Positions 27,277 to 35,417 of a stretch of 64,000 bases of DNA are shown in pieces. Location of the stretch: contig NZ_CAJGYT010000001.1 of the NCBI RefSeq assembly GCF_904846035.1, positions 62,001-126,000 on the forward strand, read 5' to 3'. Numbering within the stretch: the first letter of the stretch is position 1; the number at the start of each line of letters is the position of its first letter. The stretch is from Psychrobacter aestuarii. Lineage in GTDB: Bacteria > Pseudomonadota > Gammaproteobacteria > Pseudomonadales > Moraxellaceae. The position numbers and the translations under genes are program-made. The notes under the pieces were generated by a model. That model saw only the letters and a program-made list of their open reading frames with translations. It was not told where the DNA came from and searched no databases.

Positions 27277-27356
27277 CATCATTCCTTTGAGCGCGAAGTA
27301 AGCGAAAAGCCTGTGCGGGTCTGTGCTGCGTCGACAGAGCCGCACCCTGTAGTTTT

Positions 27357-28406
27357 TTATGATTTACAGGCAGCGCTTGCTTCTTGTGCTTTTTTGTAGA
27401 CGCTGTCCGCGTCCAGTCCTTGCGCTTTGACATCGCTTAGGTACTTTTGCGTGCCTGCCTCTAAGGGCGCTTTCCATTTGGGATCGCTGAGCGGGTTGGG
27501 GATATCAATCATGGTGTCGCCTTTGGCTTTGGCTTCTGCCATATATTTTGCGTCTTCAGCATCGAACACTTTGCCCGCCGCCGCTGCCATTGCCATGCCT
27601 GAATTGTCATCAATCACTTTTTTAAGGTCATCAGGTAGGCGCTCATAGGTGTTTTTGTTCATCGTCACCATGATGGCGGAGCTATAAAACGGGATATTGG
27701 TATGGGTGTTGGTCAGCTCAATCAGACGAAACGAGCCTGTCGCATCCCACGGTAGGCTCAGCCCATCGAGGACGCCGCGCTGCAATGAGGTATAGATGTC
27801 GGTGGCGGGCAAGCCAACGGGCGTGCCGCCAGCTGCTTCAATAATTTCACCTGCGATTGCCGATGGGCGGCGGATACGCAGACCTTTTAAGTCTTCAGGC
27901 GCGCGAATGGCCTTGTCGATGGTATGGATGCCGCCAGGTCCTGTACCCATCATAAACAGCAGATGCGTGTCTTCATATTCTTTGGCAATCACGCCATCGT
28001 CATACAAGGTCTGGAGCATGCAGTTCATTTGGGTGGCGGAGTTCGACAGTCCTGGCAGCTCGGCAACTTGGGTTAATGGAAAGCGACCATTGGTATAGCC
28101 TTGCAGCTGCGAGCCAATATCGACTGTGCCTTTGGCGGCAGCATCATAGGTGGCGTCAGGCTTGCTCAGGGTAGCAGAAGGGTAAATCTCCACTTTAAGT
28201 CTGCCGCCTGACTCTTCCTCGATTTTTTTGGCCCATGGCTCAAAAATCTCAGTATGTGTCGCGGCAGTGGCAGGCCAAAAGTGTGAAAACCGTAGGGTGG
28301 TGGTCTCGGTGCTGTCCGTAGCAGCGGTATCGCCTGATTGCGAGCAGCCAGTCATGCCAAGAAGAGCCGCCAATGCGAGGCTCATTGGAAGTCGCTTTTT
28401 CATCAT
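27357..28406 (-). CDS. TRAP transporter solute-binding lipoprotein DctP, copy 1
   Basis: 349 residues (348 if the second ATG is used). The lipoprotein signal ends LLGMTGC. The DctP core has LRFSHFWPA, EIYPSATLSKPDATYDA, the carboxylate-binding Arg region LKGLRIRRPSAI, and LQRGVLDGLSLPW. About two thirds of positions match copies 2 and 3 by eye; differences cluster at GTGPGGIHT and PWDATGSF, expected pocket loops. It lies between pcaB and the alcohol dehydrogenase and has its own copy of the shared promoter-operator. No dctQM genes adjoin it; the only pair is at 40.8-42.6 kb. Confidence 0.9.
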   Translation of the reverse strand: MMKKRLPMSLALAALLGMTGCSQSGDTAATDSTETTTLRFSHFWPATAATHTEIFEPWAKKIEEESGGRLKVEIYPSATLSKPDATYDAAAKGTVDIGSQLQGYTNGRFPLTQVAELPGLSNSATQMNCMLQTLYDDGVIAKEYEDTHLLFMMGTGPGGIHTIDKAIRAPEDLKGLRIRRPSAIAGEIIEAAGGTPVGLPATDIYTSLQRGVLDGLSLPWDATGSFRLIELTNTHTNIPFYSSAIMVTMNKNTYERLPDDLKKVIDDNSGMAMAAAAGKVFDAEDAKYMAEAKAKGDTMIDIPNPLSDPKWKAPLEAGTQKYLSDVKAQGLDADSVYKKAQEASAACKS

Positions 28407-28454
28407 AAAATCCCTTTTTGATGTTTACAAAGTAACGCTATTTTAAACAATCAT

Positions 28455-28518
28455 GTTCTAAATATGAATTATTGTTCGTATTTAGAATTAAACTATCTTT
28501 TTTTGGCGGCACTGTCAA
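28455..28518 (-). promoter_or_regulatory. Shared promoter-operator, copy P1 (dctP1-adh)
   Basis: Minus strand: -35 TTGACA (28518-28513), 17-base spacer, -10 TAGTTT (28495-28490), then an operator (28481-28455) beginning ATACGAAC and ending AGAAC. Half-sites GAA, TTC and GAA are spaced 9-10 bases. The geometry is identical to copies P2 and P3. Confidence 0.8.
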
Positions 28519-28531
28519 TCAGATTGTTGCT

Positions 28532-29914
28532 TTATTTGCACTCATCTTTATGAACATCTAACGCATCAATGGCGTCCAAAACCGCTTGGCATTGCTGCTC
28601 GGCTGCTTGGCAATACCGCAGCGGGTCAGTCAAGGCAATTAGGGCATCCTGTTGCGTGTTGGAGAGTGTATTAGCGTGCGTATCAGATGGCGCCGCCAGC
28701 AGGTCTTGCAATGTCACCACAAAGCCTTGGTGCTGCTGATGGGCGTCCTCGCTTGCTTTATCAATCATGGCGAGCAAGGCGGGCGCGTCGCTGTCTTTGG
28801 CGTAGCGGGTGAGCGGCTTGGTCAAATAGGCGTCACTGTTTAAGTCAAGATTCGCCGCCATACGTGCGGGGTGGACTTGCAGACCTTGTAGCAGTGTTTT
28901 TAAATAAAAGACCGCGCCCGCGACGAGTGCCGCGCCTTCGGTCAACGGTACCCAACTGGCATGCCATTGTCCAAGCGCCCGCTCAAACGGCTGAGCGCTG
29001 GTATTGCTAATGACGCTTAGGTGTCCATGCATTCTTATGCTGGCGGCTGTAATCAGCGCGCACAATATGGGATTGCGCTTGTGCGGCATCGAGGATGAGC
29101 CGCCCATACCTTCAATCGCTGGCTCGGACACTTCGCCGATTTCGGACTGGCACATCAAAGCGATGTCCTCTACGATGTTTTCCATCGCCCCTGCGCAAGC
29201 GTCAAGGCTGCTGGCAATGGCGTGGATGGGCTGGCGATTGGTATGCCATGGCAGTAAGGGCACTGCCAAGCCCAAGTGGTCAGCAACTTGCTTGGGCAGC
29301 TGGTGCTGTTGGTTGTCCACATCACCGATACCCACAGGACCGCCCCATTGCAGGTAAAATCCTGTTTGCGTCAGCTGCTGTAGCTGAGGCACAACAGCGA
29401 GCAAACCCGCCGCCCACTGCGCAACCTTGACCCCAAAGGTAATGGGCAATGCCTGCTGTAGTAAGGTTCTGCCCGCCATCGGGGTGCGTCGATGCGCGTG
29501 GATAAGCTGGCGGCACGCGCCGAGCACGTCCATCACGTCCTGCTGAATGTGCGCCATGACAGGCTTGAGCATCAGCATCATCGCGGTATCGACCACATCT
29601 TGACTGGTGACGGTCTGGTGAAAGTAGGGGATAAGCTCGGTAGGAAGGATGGCTTTTGCTTGCTGGACAAAGGGAATCGCTGCATTACCGCCCAAATAGC
29701 TGTCATGGCTTAGGGCATCCATATCAAAATGCTCAAGCGCCAAGGCGTGCTTAGATTGTGCAAAAATACCCTCAGGAATCAGTCCATTGCGCTCGCGCAC
29801 CAGCAGTATCGCCAGCTCAAAATCGAGCATCGCTTGGACAAAGTGTCGGTCTGATAAGTCCTCTGCCACCGCAGGGTGTACAAAAGGCTGATTGATTAAT
29901 CGATTGATTTTCAT
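28532..29914 (-). CDS. pcaB: 3-carboxy-cis,cis-muconate cycloisomerase PcaB
   Basis: 460 residues of the fumarase/aspartase superfamily. The signature GGSSSMPHKRNP, the TSQDVVDTAMML region and the C-terminal SDAYLTKPL loop fit PcaB rather than adenylosuccinate lyase. It converts beta-carboxymuconate, the PcaGH product, to carboxymuconolactone, the substrate of the PcaC half of PcaL. It is separated from the other pca genes and divergent from the IclR gene with a gap of only 39 bases, so their promoters must overlap the coding starts. Confidence 0.9.
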   Translation of the reverse strand: MKINRLINQPFVHPAVAEDLSDRHFVQAMLDFELAILLVRERNGLIPEGIFAQSKHALALEHFDMDALSHDSYLGGNAAIPFVQQAKAILPTELIPYFHQTVTSQDVVDTAMMLMLKPVMAHIQQDVMDVLGACRQLIHAHRRTPMAGRTLLQQALPITFGVKVAQWAAGLLAVVPQLQQLTQTGFYLQWGGPVGIGDVDNQQHQLPKQVADHLGLAVPLLPWHTNRQPIHAIASSLDACAGAMENIVEDIALMCQSEIGEVSEPAIEGMGGSSSMPHKRNPILCALITAASIRMHGHLSVISNTSAQPFERALGQWHASWVPLTEGAALVAGAVFYLKTLLQGLQVHPARMAANLDLNSDAYLTKPLTRYAKDSDAPALLAMIDKASEDAHQQHQGFVVTLQDLLAAPSDTHANTLSNTQQDALIALTDPLRYCQAAEQQCQAVLDAIDALDVHKDECK

Positions 29915-29953
29915 TTAAAATCCCTGATTTGGTAAGTAAAAAACAGTATGCCC

Positions 29954-30736
29954 ATGACACAAGATAAGAAAATATCCTCTGACAGTCCAGATTTTGTCGC
30001 GTCGCTTGCAGGCGGGCTGAGCGTCTTATTGGCGTTCGATGAGAACCACACCACAATGACCCTAAGCGAGGTCGCTGAGCGTGCAAGCATGGACAGAGCA
30101 AAGGCGCGGCGCTATCTGCTGACGCTACATGCGCTCGGTTATGTGCATAAAAACAAGCGGCAGTTCAAACTGTCGCCAAAAACCCTCAGCCTTGGTGCAA
30201 GCTATCTGAACAGCGTACACCATCATGATATTATTCAGTTTTATCTGGAGCGCGTCACCGAGCAGACAGGCGAGTCTTGCTCTTTTGCGGTGTTGGACGG
30301 CGACGATGTGACCTATATCGCTCGCTCCGCCGCGCAGCATCGCTTATTGTCTATCGCCATTGCCATCGGTACGCGCCTGCCTGCTGCCTACACCTCGATG
30401 GGTCGCGCGATTATCGCCAATTTGCCCGAAGAGGCGCTTACCGATTTTCTTGACAGCACTGAGATGGTCGCGCATACCCCGCACAGCATCACCGAGATGG
30501 CGGCGTTTAAAGACGAGCTGGCACGCATCAAAACGCAGCAATACGCGGTGGTTGACCAAGAGCTGGATTCTGGACTGCGCTCATTGGCATTGCCCGTTTA
30601 TAAGTCCAATAAAGAGCTGATTGGCGCAATTAACATCAGTACCAACGCCATGCGCATCTCAGAAGAGGCACTGATTGAGCAGTTTTTACCGCTGCTCAAA
30701 GAATGCGCGGATAATATCCAAACTTACTATATTTAA
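29954..30736 (+). CDS. IclR-family regulator, PcaU/PobR/PcaR-like
   Basis: 260 residues from the ATG at 29954. The N-terminal winged helix (about 12-75) includes TLSEVAERASMDRAKARRYLLTLHALGYV, and the IclR ligand domain spans about 90-255 with SYLNSVHHHDI and ARSAAQHRLLSIAIAIGTRLPA. These are features of the PcaU/PobR/PcaR subgroup that senses protocatechuate, 4-hydroxybenzoate or beta-ketoadipate. It is divergent from pcaB and lies between copies P1 and P2 of the shared operator, so it is the likely controller of the three operons. Which ligand it binds, and whether it represses or activates, is open. Confidence 0.87.
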   Translation: MTQDKKISSDSPDFVASLAGGLSVLLAFDENHTTMTLSEVAERASMDRAKARRYLLTLHALGYVHKNKRQFKLSPKTLSLGASYLNSVHHHDIIQFYLERVTEQTGESCSFAVLDGDDVTYIARSAAQHRLLSIAIAIGTRLPAAYTSMGRAIIANLPEEALTDFLDSTEMVAHTPHSITEMAAFKDELARIKTQQYAVVDQELDSGLRSLALPVYKSNKELIGAINISTNAMRISEEALIEQFLPLLKECADNIQTYYI

Positions 30737-30792
30737 TACCGCTGTTTCGTCCGCTGTTTAGACCTCTCATGCAGACGTCTTATCAGAGTAGC

Positions 30793-30842
30793 ACCGCCAT
30801 GCGATGGTTTGACCGCGTTGGCGGTTTTTTTTGGCTTTGCTC
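30793..30842 (+). terminator. Terminator after the IclR gene
   Basis: ACCGCCA (30793) can pair with TGGCGGT (30829-30835), and ACCGC-GTTG-GCGGT forms a tighter inner hairpin; T8 follows. Confidence 0.75.
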
Positions 30843-30937
30843 GCGTGCCTCATTCTTTGCCGATGGTGTCTAGACTTTAGCAGTTCTGAGCTTGTTTTTA
30901 TTTAAAACGGGCATATTCGCTCGACAAAGATAAACCA

Positions 30938-31001
30938 TTGACAGCCCAATAAAAAAAGTATAGCTTAATTCACAATACGAACGTTAATTCTAATTAAGAA
31001 C
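30938..31001 (+). promoter_or_regulatory. Shared promoter-operator, copy P2 (dctP2 operon)
   Basis: -35 TTGACA (30938-30943), 17-base spacer, -10 TAGCTT (30961-30966), operator 30975-31001 starting ATACGAAC and ending AGAAC. The distance from -10 to operator (14 bases) equals that in P1 and P3. Confidence 0.8.
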
Positions 31002-31154
31002 AAAAACAATGTCGTTACGGCATGTTTTGGGGTAAGGGCGCTGCTATACGTCGCCATTATCTCGCATATCACCAAGCCAAGGATGGTCGTGCAGCGGGTA
31101 CGGGTGCGTCGTCATACTGATGATGGCACTGGGGACAATCAAGGAAGAGATGCT

Positions 31155-32210
31155 ATGAAAAAAGCCATAAAGCGCACCAGCTTGTCTGTGGTCGCGGCAC
31201 TGATGCTCGGGTTGGCAGGTTGCTCAGGGCAAGCTGACAATGCAGGCGGCGCACAAGCAGACACCACCGTATTGCGGTTTTCGCACTTTTGGCCTGCCAC
31301 CTCTGCGATGCATGTTGAGGTCTTTGAGCCTTGGGCCAAAAAAGTCGAGACTGAATCAAACGGCAGACTCAAAGTGGAGATTTACCCGTCTGCCACCTTG
31401 AGCAAACCCGATGCCACCTATGACGCCGCTGCCAAAGGTACGGTCGATATTGGCGCGCAGGTACACGGCTACACCAATGGGCGTTTTCCATTGACGCAAA
31501 TTGCCGAGCTGCCAGGACTGTCCAACTCCGCCACCCAAATGGGCTGTATTCTACAGACACTCTATGACAATGGCACCATCGCCAGCGAGTATGAGGACAC
31601 GCATCTGCTGTTCTTAATGGGTGCAGGGCCTTCAGCACTGCACACTGTCGATAAGCCCATCCGCGTGCCTTCGGATATGAAAGGGCAACGCATTCGCCGT
31701 CCTTCTGCTATCGCAGGTGACATCATCGAAGCCACAGGCGGCACGCCCGTCGGCTTGCCCGCCACCGACATCTATACCTCATTACAGCGCGGCGTGATTG
31801 ACGGGCTGAGCTTCCCTTGGCAGCCAACGGGAGATTTTCGTCTGATTGAACTGACCCGCGCACACACCAACATCCCGTTTTATAACTCTTCCTTGTTGGT
31901 GACGATGAACAAAAACAAATACGAAAGCCTGCCTGATGACCTAAAAAAGGTCTTGGATGACAACTCGGGCAGAGTCATGTCTGACTTGGTGGGCAAGGTG
32001 ACGGATAAAGAAGATGCCAAGTTCCGCGAGGAAGCGCGCGCCGCAGGGCATACCATGGTCGATATCCCTGACCCACTGAACGACCCCAACTGGAAAGAAC
32101 CCTTAATGGCAGGCAGTCAAAAGTACCTCAATGACGTCAAAGCCATGGGCTTGGATGCCGACAAGGTCTATGAGGAAGTCAAAAAAGTCAGCGCGGCGTG
32201 CAAAGGATGA
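31155..32210 (+). CDS. TRAP transporter solute-binding lipoprotein DctP, copy 2
   Basis: 351 residues from the ATG at 31155 (GGAAGAGATGCT upstream); the frame is open from 31083. Lipobox LGLAGC. Same DctP blocks as copy 1, with MKGQRIRRPSAI as the Arg motif; pocket loops read GAGPSALHT and PWQPTGDF, so it probably binds a different acid. It heads an operon with a TauD/TfdA dioxygenase and a class II aldolase family protein, and probably delivers their substrate to the DctQM pair encoded 9 kb away. Confidence 0.9.
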   Translation: MKKAIKRTSLSVVAALMLGLAGCSGQADNAGGAQADTTVLRFSHFWPATSAMHVEVFEPWAKKVETESNGRLKVEIYPSATLSKPDATYDAAAKGTVDIGAQVHGYTNGRFPLTQIAELPGLSNSATQMGCILQTLYDNGTIASEYEDTHLLFLMGAGPSALHTVDKPIRVPSDMKGQRIRRPSAIAGDIIEATGGTPVGLPATDIYTSLQRGVIDGLSFPWQPTGDFRLIELTRAHTNIPFYNSSLLVTMNKNKYESLPDDLKKVLDDNSGRVMSDLVGKVTDKEDAKFREEARAAGHTMVDIPDPLNDPNWKEPLMAGSQKYLNDVKAMGLDADKVYEEVKKVSAACKG

Positions 32211-32233
32211 TTAACAACGGTTAAAGGATGAAC

Positions 32234-33148
32234 ATGATGAAAAGCATTACCCACCCAACAGGGCGCTTTGACAACAGCGCCAAAGACTATCAGCATATCA
32301 AGGCTGTGCCTCTAGCGGCGGCGATGGGCGCAGAAATACAGGGCGTGGACTTGAGCAATCTGAGCGATGAGGCGTTTCGCGAGATTGAGTCGGCGCTCTA
32401 TCGGCACAAGCTGATTTTTTTTAGAGACCAAGACTTGTCGTTCACCGATCATGAAAACTTGACCTTGCGCTTTGGTGAGTTCGGCACCGATGCCTACACC
32501 AAAGGCGTCGAGGGACACGAAAACATCCAGCCTGTGATTAAAGAGGCGACCGTACAGACCAAGATGGTCTTTGGTAGTGGATGGCACACCGACTCTGCGT
32601 TTTTGGCGCGTCCGCCGTCTATCGCCATCAACTATGGCAAAGACATGCCTCCTTTTGGCGGCGATACCTTGTTTGCCAATACGGTCTTGGCTTATAACAA
32701 CCTAAGCCCAGCCATGCAAGAGATGATAGCGCCGCTCAAGGTTTGGATGAGTGCCAAGCACGTGGTCGCCTCCATGCATGCCGAGCGTGCGGACAAAAAA
32801 GCCAGCGAGCTTGGCAGTCTGGAGCTCGATGTCGATACCCAAAAGATGATAGAGGGGTCGTATCACCCCTTGGTCAGAACGCATCCTGTGTCGGGAGAAA
32901 AGTCCTTGTATGTGGACAAGACTTACGCCTGCGGCATCGAGGGTATGACCGAGGCCGAATCGCGCCCGCTACTGGATTTTTTGGCGAGCTTTGCCACACA
33001 AGAGTCGTTCGTCTGCCGCCTAAAATGGTACAACAACACGGTAATTATGTGGGACAACCGCATCTGCCTGCACCAAGCGTTCAATGACTATGAAGGCTAT
33101 AGACGCGAGATGTACCGCGCGGTGGTGATGGGCGAGCAACCCGCATAA
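32234..33148 (+). CDS. TauD/TfdA-family Fe(II)/2-oxoglutarate dioxygenase
   Basis: 304 residues from 32234; ATGs at 32228 and 32237 are alternatives around the same AAAGGA. The iron triad is complete: H120 and D122 in SGWHTDSAF and the distal H282 in RICLHQAFNDY (numbered from 32228). The 2-oxoglutarate Arg is in YRREMYR. The family hydroxylates sulfonates, aryloxy acids (giving ether cleavage), carnitine and similar compounds. It lies between a TRAP binding protein and a class II aldolase, in a regulon of aromatic-acid genes. I infer a substrate that is a carboxylate feeding the protocatechuate branch; it is not a recognised named enzyme. Confidence 0.85.
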   Translation: MMKSITHPTGRFDNSAKDYQHIKAVPLAAAMGAEIQGVDLSNLSDEAFREIESALYRHKLIFFRDQDLSFTDHENLTLRFGEFGTDAYTKGVEGHENIQPVIKEATVQTKMVFGSGWHTDSAFLARPPSIAINYGKDMPPFGGDTLFANTVLAYNNLSPAMQEMIAPLKVWMSAKHVVASMHAERADKKASELGSLELDVDTQKMIEGSYHPLVRTHPVSGEKSLYVDKTYACGIEGMTEAESRPLLDFLASFATQESFVCRLKWYNNTVIMWDNRICLHQAFNDYEGYRREMYRAVVMGEQPA

Positions 33149-33158
33149 GGAGCATATT

Positions 33159-33938
33159 ATGGAAGATATTTTTAAGTCGCAGGTTACCCCCGCAGGCTAT
33201 AGCGAGGTCGAGTGGCGCGCGCGTATCGAGCTTGCGCTGTGCTATCGGATGGTCGATTACTATGGCTGGACCACGCAGGTTTACAACCACATCTCGTACC
33301 GCATACCGGGCACCGAGCATGTACTTATCAATGCCTTTGGTCTGTTATATAGCGAAGTGACGCCCTCAAACTTGGTCAAAATAGACTTTGATGGTAATAA
33401 AGTCGATGACTCGCCATACCCCATCAACAAGGCGGGCAATGTGATACATACCGCCTTGCACAAAGGGCGCGATGATGTGCATTGCGTCATGCACACGCAC
33501 AATGCCGACGTGCAAGCAGTGAGCGCCTTGTCCTGCGGGTTTATCCCCTTATTCCAAGAAGCCTATATCTTTTATGAACGGGTGGGCTACCATCCGTTTG
33601 AAGGTATCGTGCTCGATATGGCAGAGCAAGATCGCTTGGTCGCTTCCCTAGGCGAGACCAACCATACCTTGATGCTGAACAATCACGGGGTCATCACCAC
33701 AGGTCACGATGTCGCCTCAGCATTTGTACGTATGTATCAGCTGATACAAGGCTGCGAGGTGCAGCTCAAGGCGATGGCAACAGGTGCAGAGCTACTGCAA
33801 GCGAGTCCAGAAGCAATGCGTCATACCCGAGCACAGTTTGAGGAAGGCGATGCACAAGCGGGCGCACAGGTGCGGCTGCCTGAATGGCCTGCCTACTATC
33901 GTCTAATTAATCGTATCGACCCTCATTGGATAAGATAA
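33159..33938 (+). CDS. Class II aldolase/adducin family protein
   Basis: 259 residues. The zinc site of FucA-like enzymes is present: CVMHTHNADVQAV (H112, H114) and MLNNHGVITTGH (H176). The family includes aldolases, epimerases and decarboxylases; one known member decarboxylates 3,4-dihydroxyphthalate to protocatechuate. It begins 11 bases after the dioxygenase and ends the operon before a good terminator. In this setting a C-C cleavage or decarboxylation leading to an aromatic acid is plausible, but the reaction is unassigned. The ribosome site AAGGAG lies just before the ATG. Confidence 0.85.
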   Translation: MEDIFKSQVTPAGYSEVEWRARIELALCYRMVDYYGWTTQVYNHISYRIPGTEHVLINAFGLLYSEVTPSNLVKIDFDGNKVDDSPYPINKAGNVIHTALHKGRDDVHCVMHTHNADVQAVSALSCGFIPLFQEAYIFYERVGYHPFEGIVLDMAEQDRLVASLGETNHTLMLNNHGVITTGHDVASAFVRMYQLIQGCEVQLKAMATGAELLQASPEAMRHTRAQFEEGDAQAGAQVRLPEWPAYYRLINRIDPHWIR

Positions 33939-34003
33939 AGTATTCGTTAGTATGACGACGCTAAGTGCGCTTGGATGCGCCTTAAGTTCACAATGCAATC
34001 ATC

Positions 34004-34032
34004 AAAACCTACGCACAGTCGTAGGTTTTTTA
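34004..34032 (+). terminator. Terminator after the aldolase gene
   Basis: AAAACCTACG-CACAGT-CGTAGGTTTTTT: 10-base stem with T-tract. Confidence 0.9.
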
Positions 34033-34057
34033 TTCTAAAAAAAGCCTGACTTTCATG

Positions 34058-34121
34058 TTGACAGCCAGCGGCAAAAGGTATAGTTTAATTCATTATACGA
34101 ACAATTATTCTTATATAGAAC
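34058..34121 (+). promoter_or_regulatory. Shared promoter-operator, copy P3 (pcaF operon)
   Basis: -35 TTGACA (34058-34063), 17-base spacer, -10 TAGTTT (34081-34086), operator 34095-34121 beginning ATACGAAC, ending AGAAC, with a central ATTC. The spacing matches P1 and P2 to the base. Confidence 0.8.
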
Positions 34122-34206
34122 AAATAAGAAAAAGGTTCAACCCTCAAAGCGACAGGAACTACCGCATCACGAGCCTCGCTCGCATCATCTCTAGGGAGAG
34201 AGAAGC

Positions 34207-35415
34207 ATGACCGCAGTCTATATTTGTCATCCAAAACGCTCAGCAGTCGGCCGTTACGGCGGCGCATTGGCCGCCATCCGTCCTGATGATTTGTTGGCGC
34301 AAGTTATCAAAGCCGTGTTGGATGATGCCCCTGACTTTGACCACAGCATGATTGATGATTGTTTTATGGGCTGTGCCAATCAAAGCGGCGAAGACAATCG
34401 CAACGTGGCACGTATGAGCGCCCTGCTATCAGGCTTGAGCGAACAAGTGCCCGCAACGACCATCAACCGCTTGTGCGGCTCAGGCTTGGATGCGGTCGGT
34501 ACGGCATTTCGCGCCATTGCCAGTGGCGAGATGGACTTGGCATTGGCAGGCGGGGTGGAGTCCATGAGCCGCGCGCCCTTTGTGATGGGTAAACCAGAAA
34601 AAGCCTATGACCGCAGCCAAACCCTGCAAGACACCACCATGGGCTGGCGCTTTATCAATCCGCAGCTCGATGCCATGTACGGCACAGAAGCCATGCCGCG
34701 CACCGCTGAAAACCTTGCCGAGCATTACCACATCTCACGCCAAGACCAAGACGCCTTTGCCCTATGGTCACAGCAAAAGACCGCACAGGCGCAAAAGGAC
34801 GGTCTGCTTGCCGCTGAAATCACCCCCATCAGCATTCCTCGCCGCAAACAAGACCCACTCATCGTCGATACCGACGAGCACCCACGCCCTGATACTGACA
34901 TGGCGGCGCTCGAAAAGCTGCGCCCTATTTATCAAGACGGCACCATTACCGCAGGCAACGCCTCGGGCATCAATGATGGTGCGGCGGCGATGCTCATCGC
35001 CAGTGAAGCGGCGGTACAAAAATATAATCTGACGCCCATCGCCAAAATCGAAGGCATGGCGACCGCAGGCGTCGCTCCAACGCATATGGGTATCGGTCCT
35101 GTGCCTGCCACCAAAAAACTGCTGGCACGTCTGAATCTTAGCCTAGATGACATGGACATTATTGAGTTAAACGAAGCCTTTGCCGCGCAAGTACTGGCGT
35201 GCTCACGCGAGCTGGGATTGGACGACCGCGACCCACGTATCAACCCAAAAGGCGGCTCGATTGCACTCGGTCATCCACTTGGCGCGTCGGGCGCGCGCAT
35301 TCTCATATCGGCGGTGCATGAGCTACAGCGCACCAACAAGACGCGCGCGCTGTGCACCATGTGTATCGGCGTCGGGCAGGGCATCGCCCTTGTTGTCTCA
35401 AGAGTAGGAGCATAA
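34207..35415 (+). CDS. pcaF: 3-oxoadipyl-CoA thiolase PcaF
   Basis: 402 residues. Thiolase active site: nucleophile C90 in NRLCGSGLDAVG, His in ALGHPLGASGARI, second Cys in TMCIGVGQGIA. The pattern RSAVGRYGGALAAIRPDDL at the start is typical of PcaF. It cleaves beta-ketoadipyl-CoA to succinyl-CoA and acetyl-CoA, the last step of the pathway. First gene of a long operon running to 44.2 kb; GGGAGAGAGAA is the ribosome site. Confidence 0.93.
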   Translation: MTAVYICHPKRSAVGRYGGALAAIRPDDLLAQVIKAVLDDAPDFDHSMIDDCFMGCANQSGEDNRNVARMSALLSGLSEQVPATTINRLCGSGLDAVGTAFRAIASGEMDLALAGGVESMSRAPFVMGKPEKAYDRSQTLQDTTMGWRFINPQLDAMYGTEAMPRTAENLAEHYHISRQDQDAFALWSQQKTAQAQKDGLLAAEITPISIPRRKQDPLIVDTDEHPRPDTDMAALEKLRPIYQDGTITAGNASGINDGAAAMLIASEAAVQKYNLTPIAKIEGMATAGVAPTHMGIGPVPATKKLLARLNLSLDDMDIIELNEAFAAQVLACSRELGLDDRDPRINPKGGSIALGHPLGASGARILISAVHELQRTNKTRALCTMCIGVGQGIALVVSRVGA

Positions 35416-35417
35416 TC

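Larger units (their letters stand above)
30737..31154. other. 418-base intergenic region with terminator and promoter
   Basis: Holds the IclR terminator (30793-30842), then an A/T-rich stretch with promoter-operator P2 (30938-31001) and a leader of about 150 bases before dctP2. I see no gene. Confidence 0.6.
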
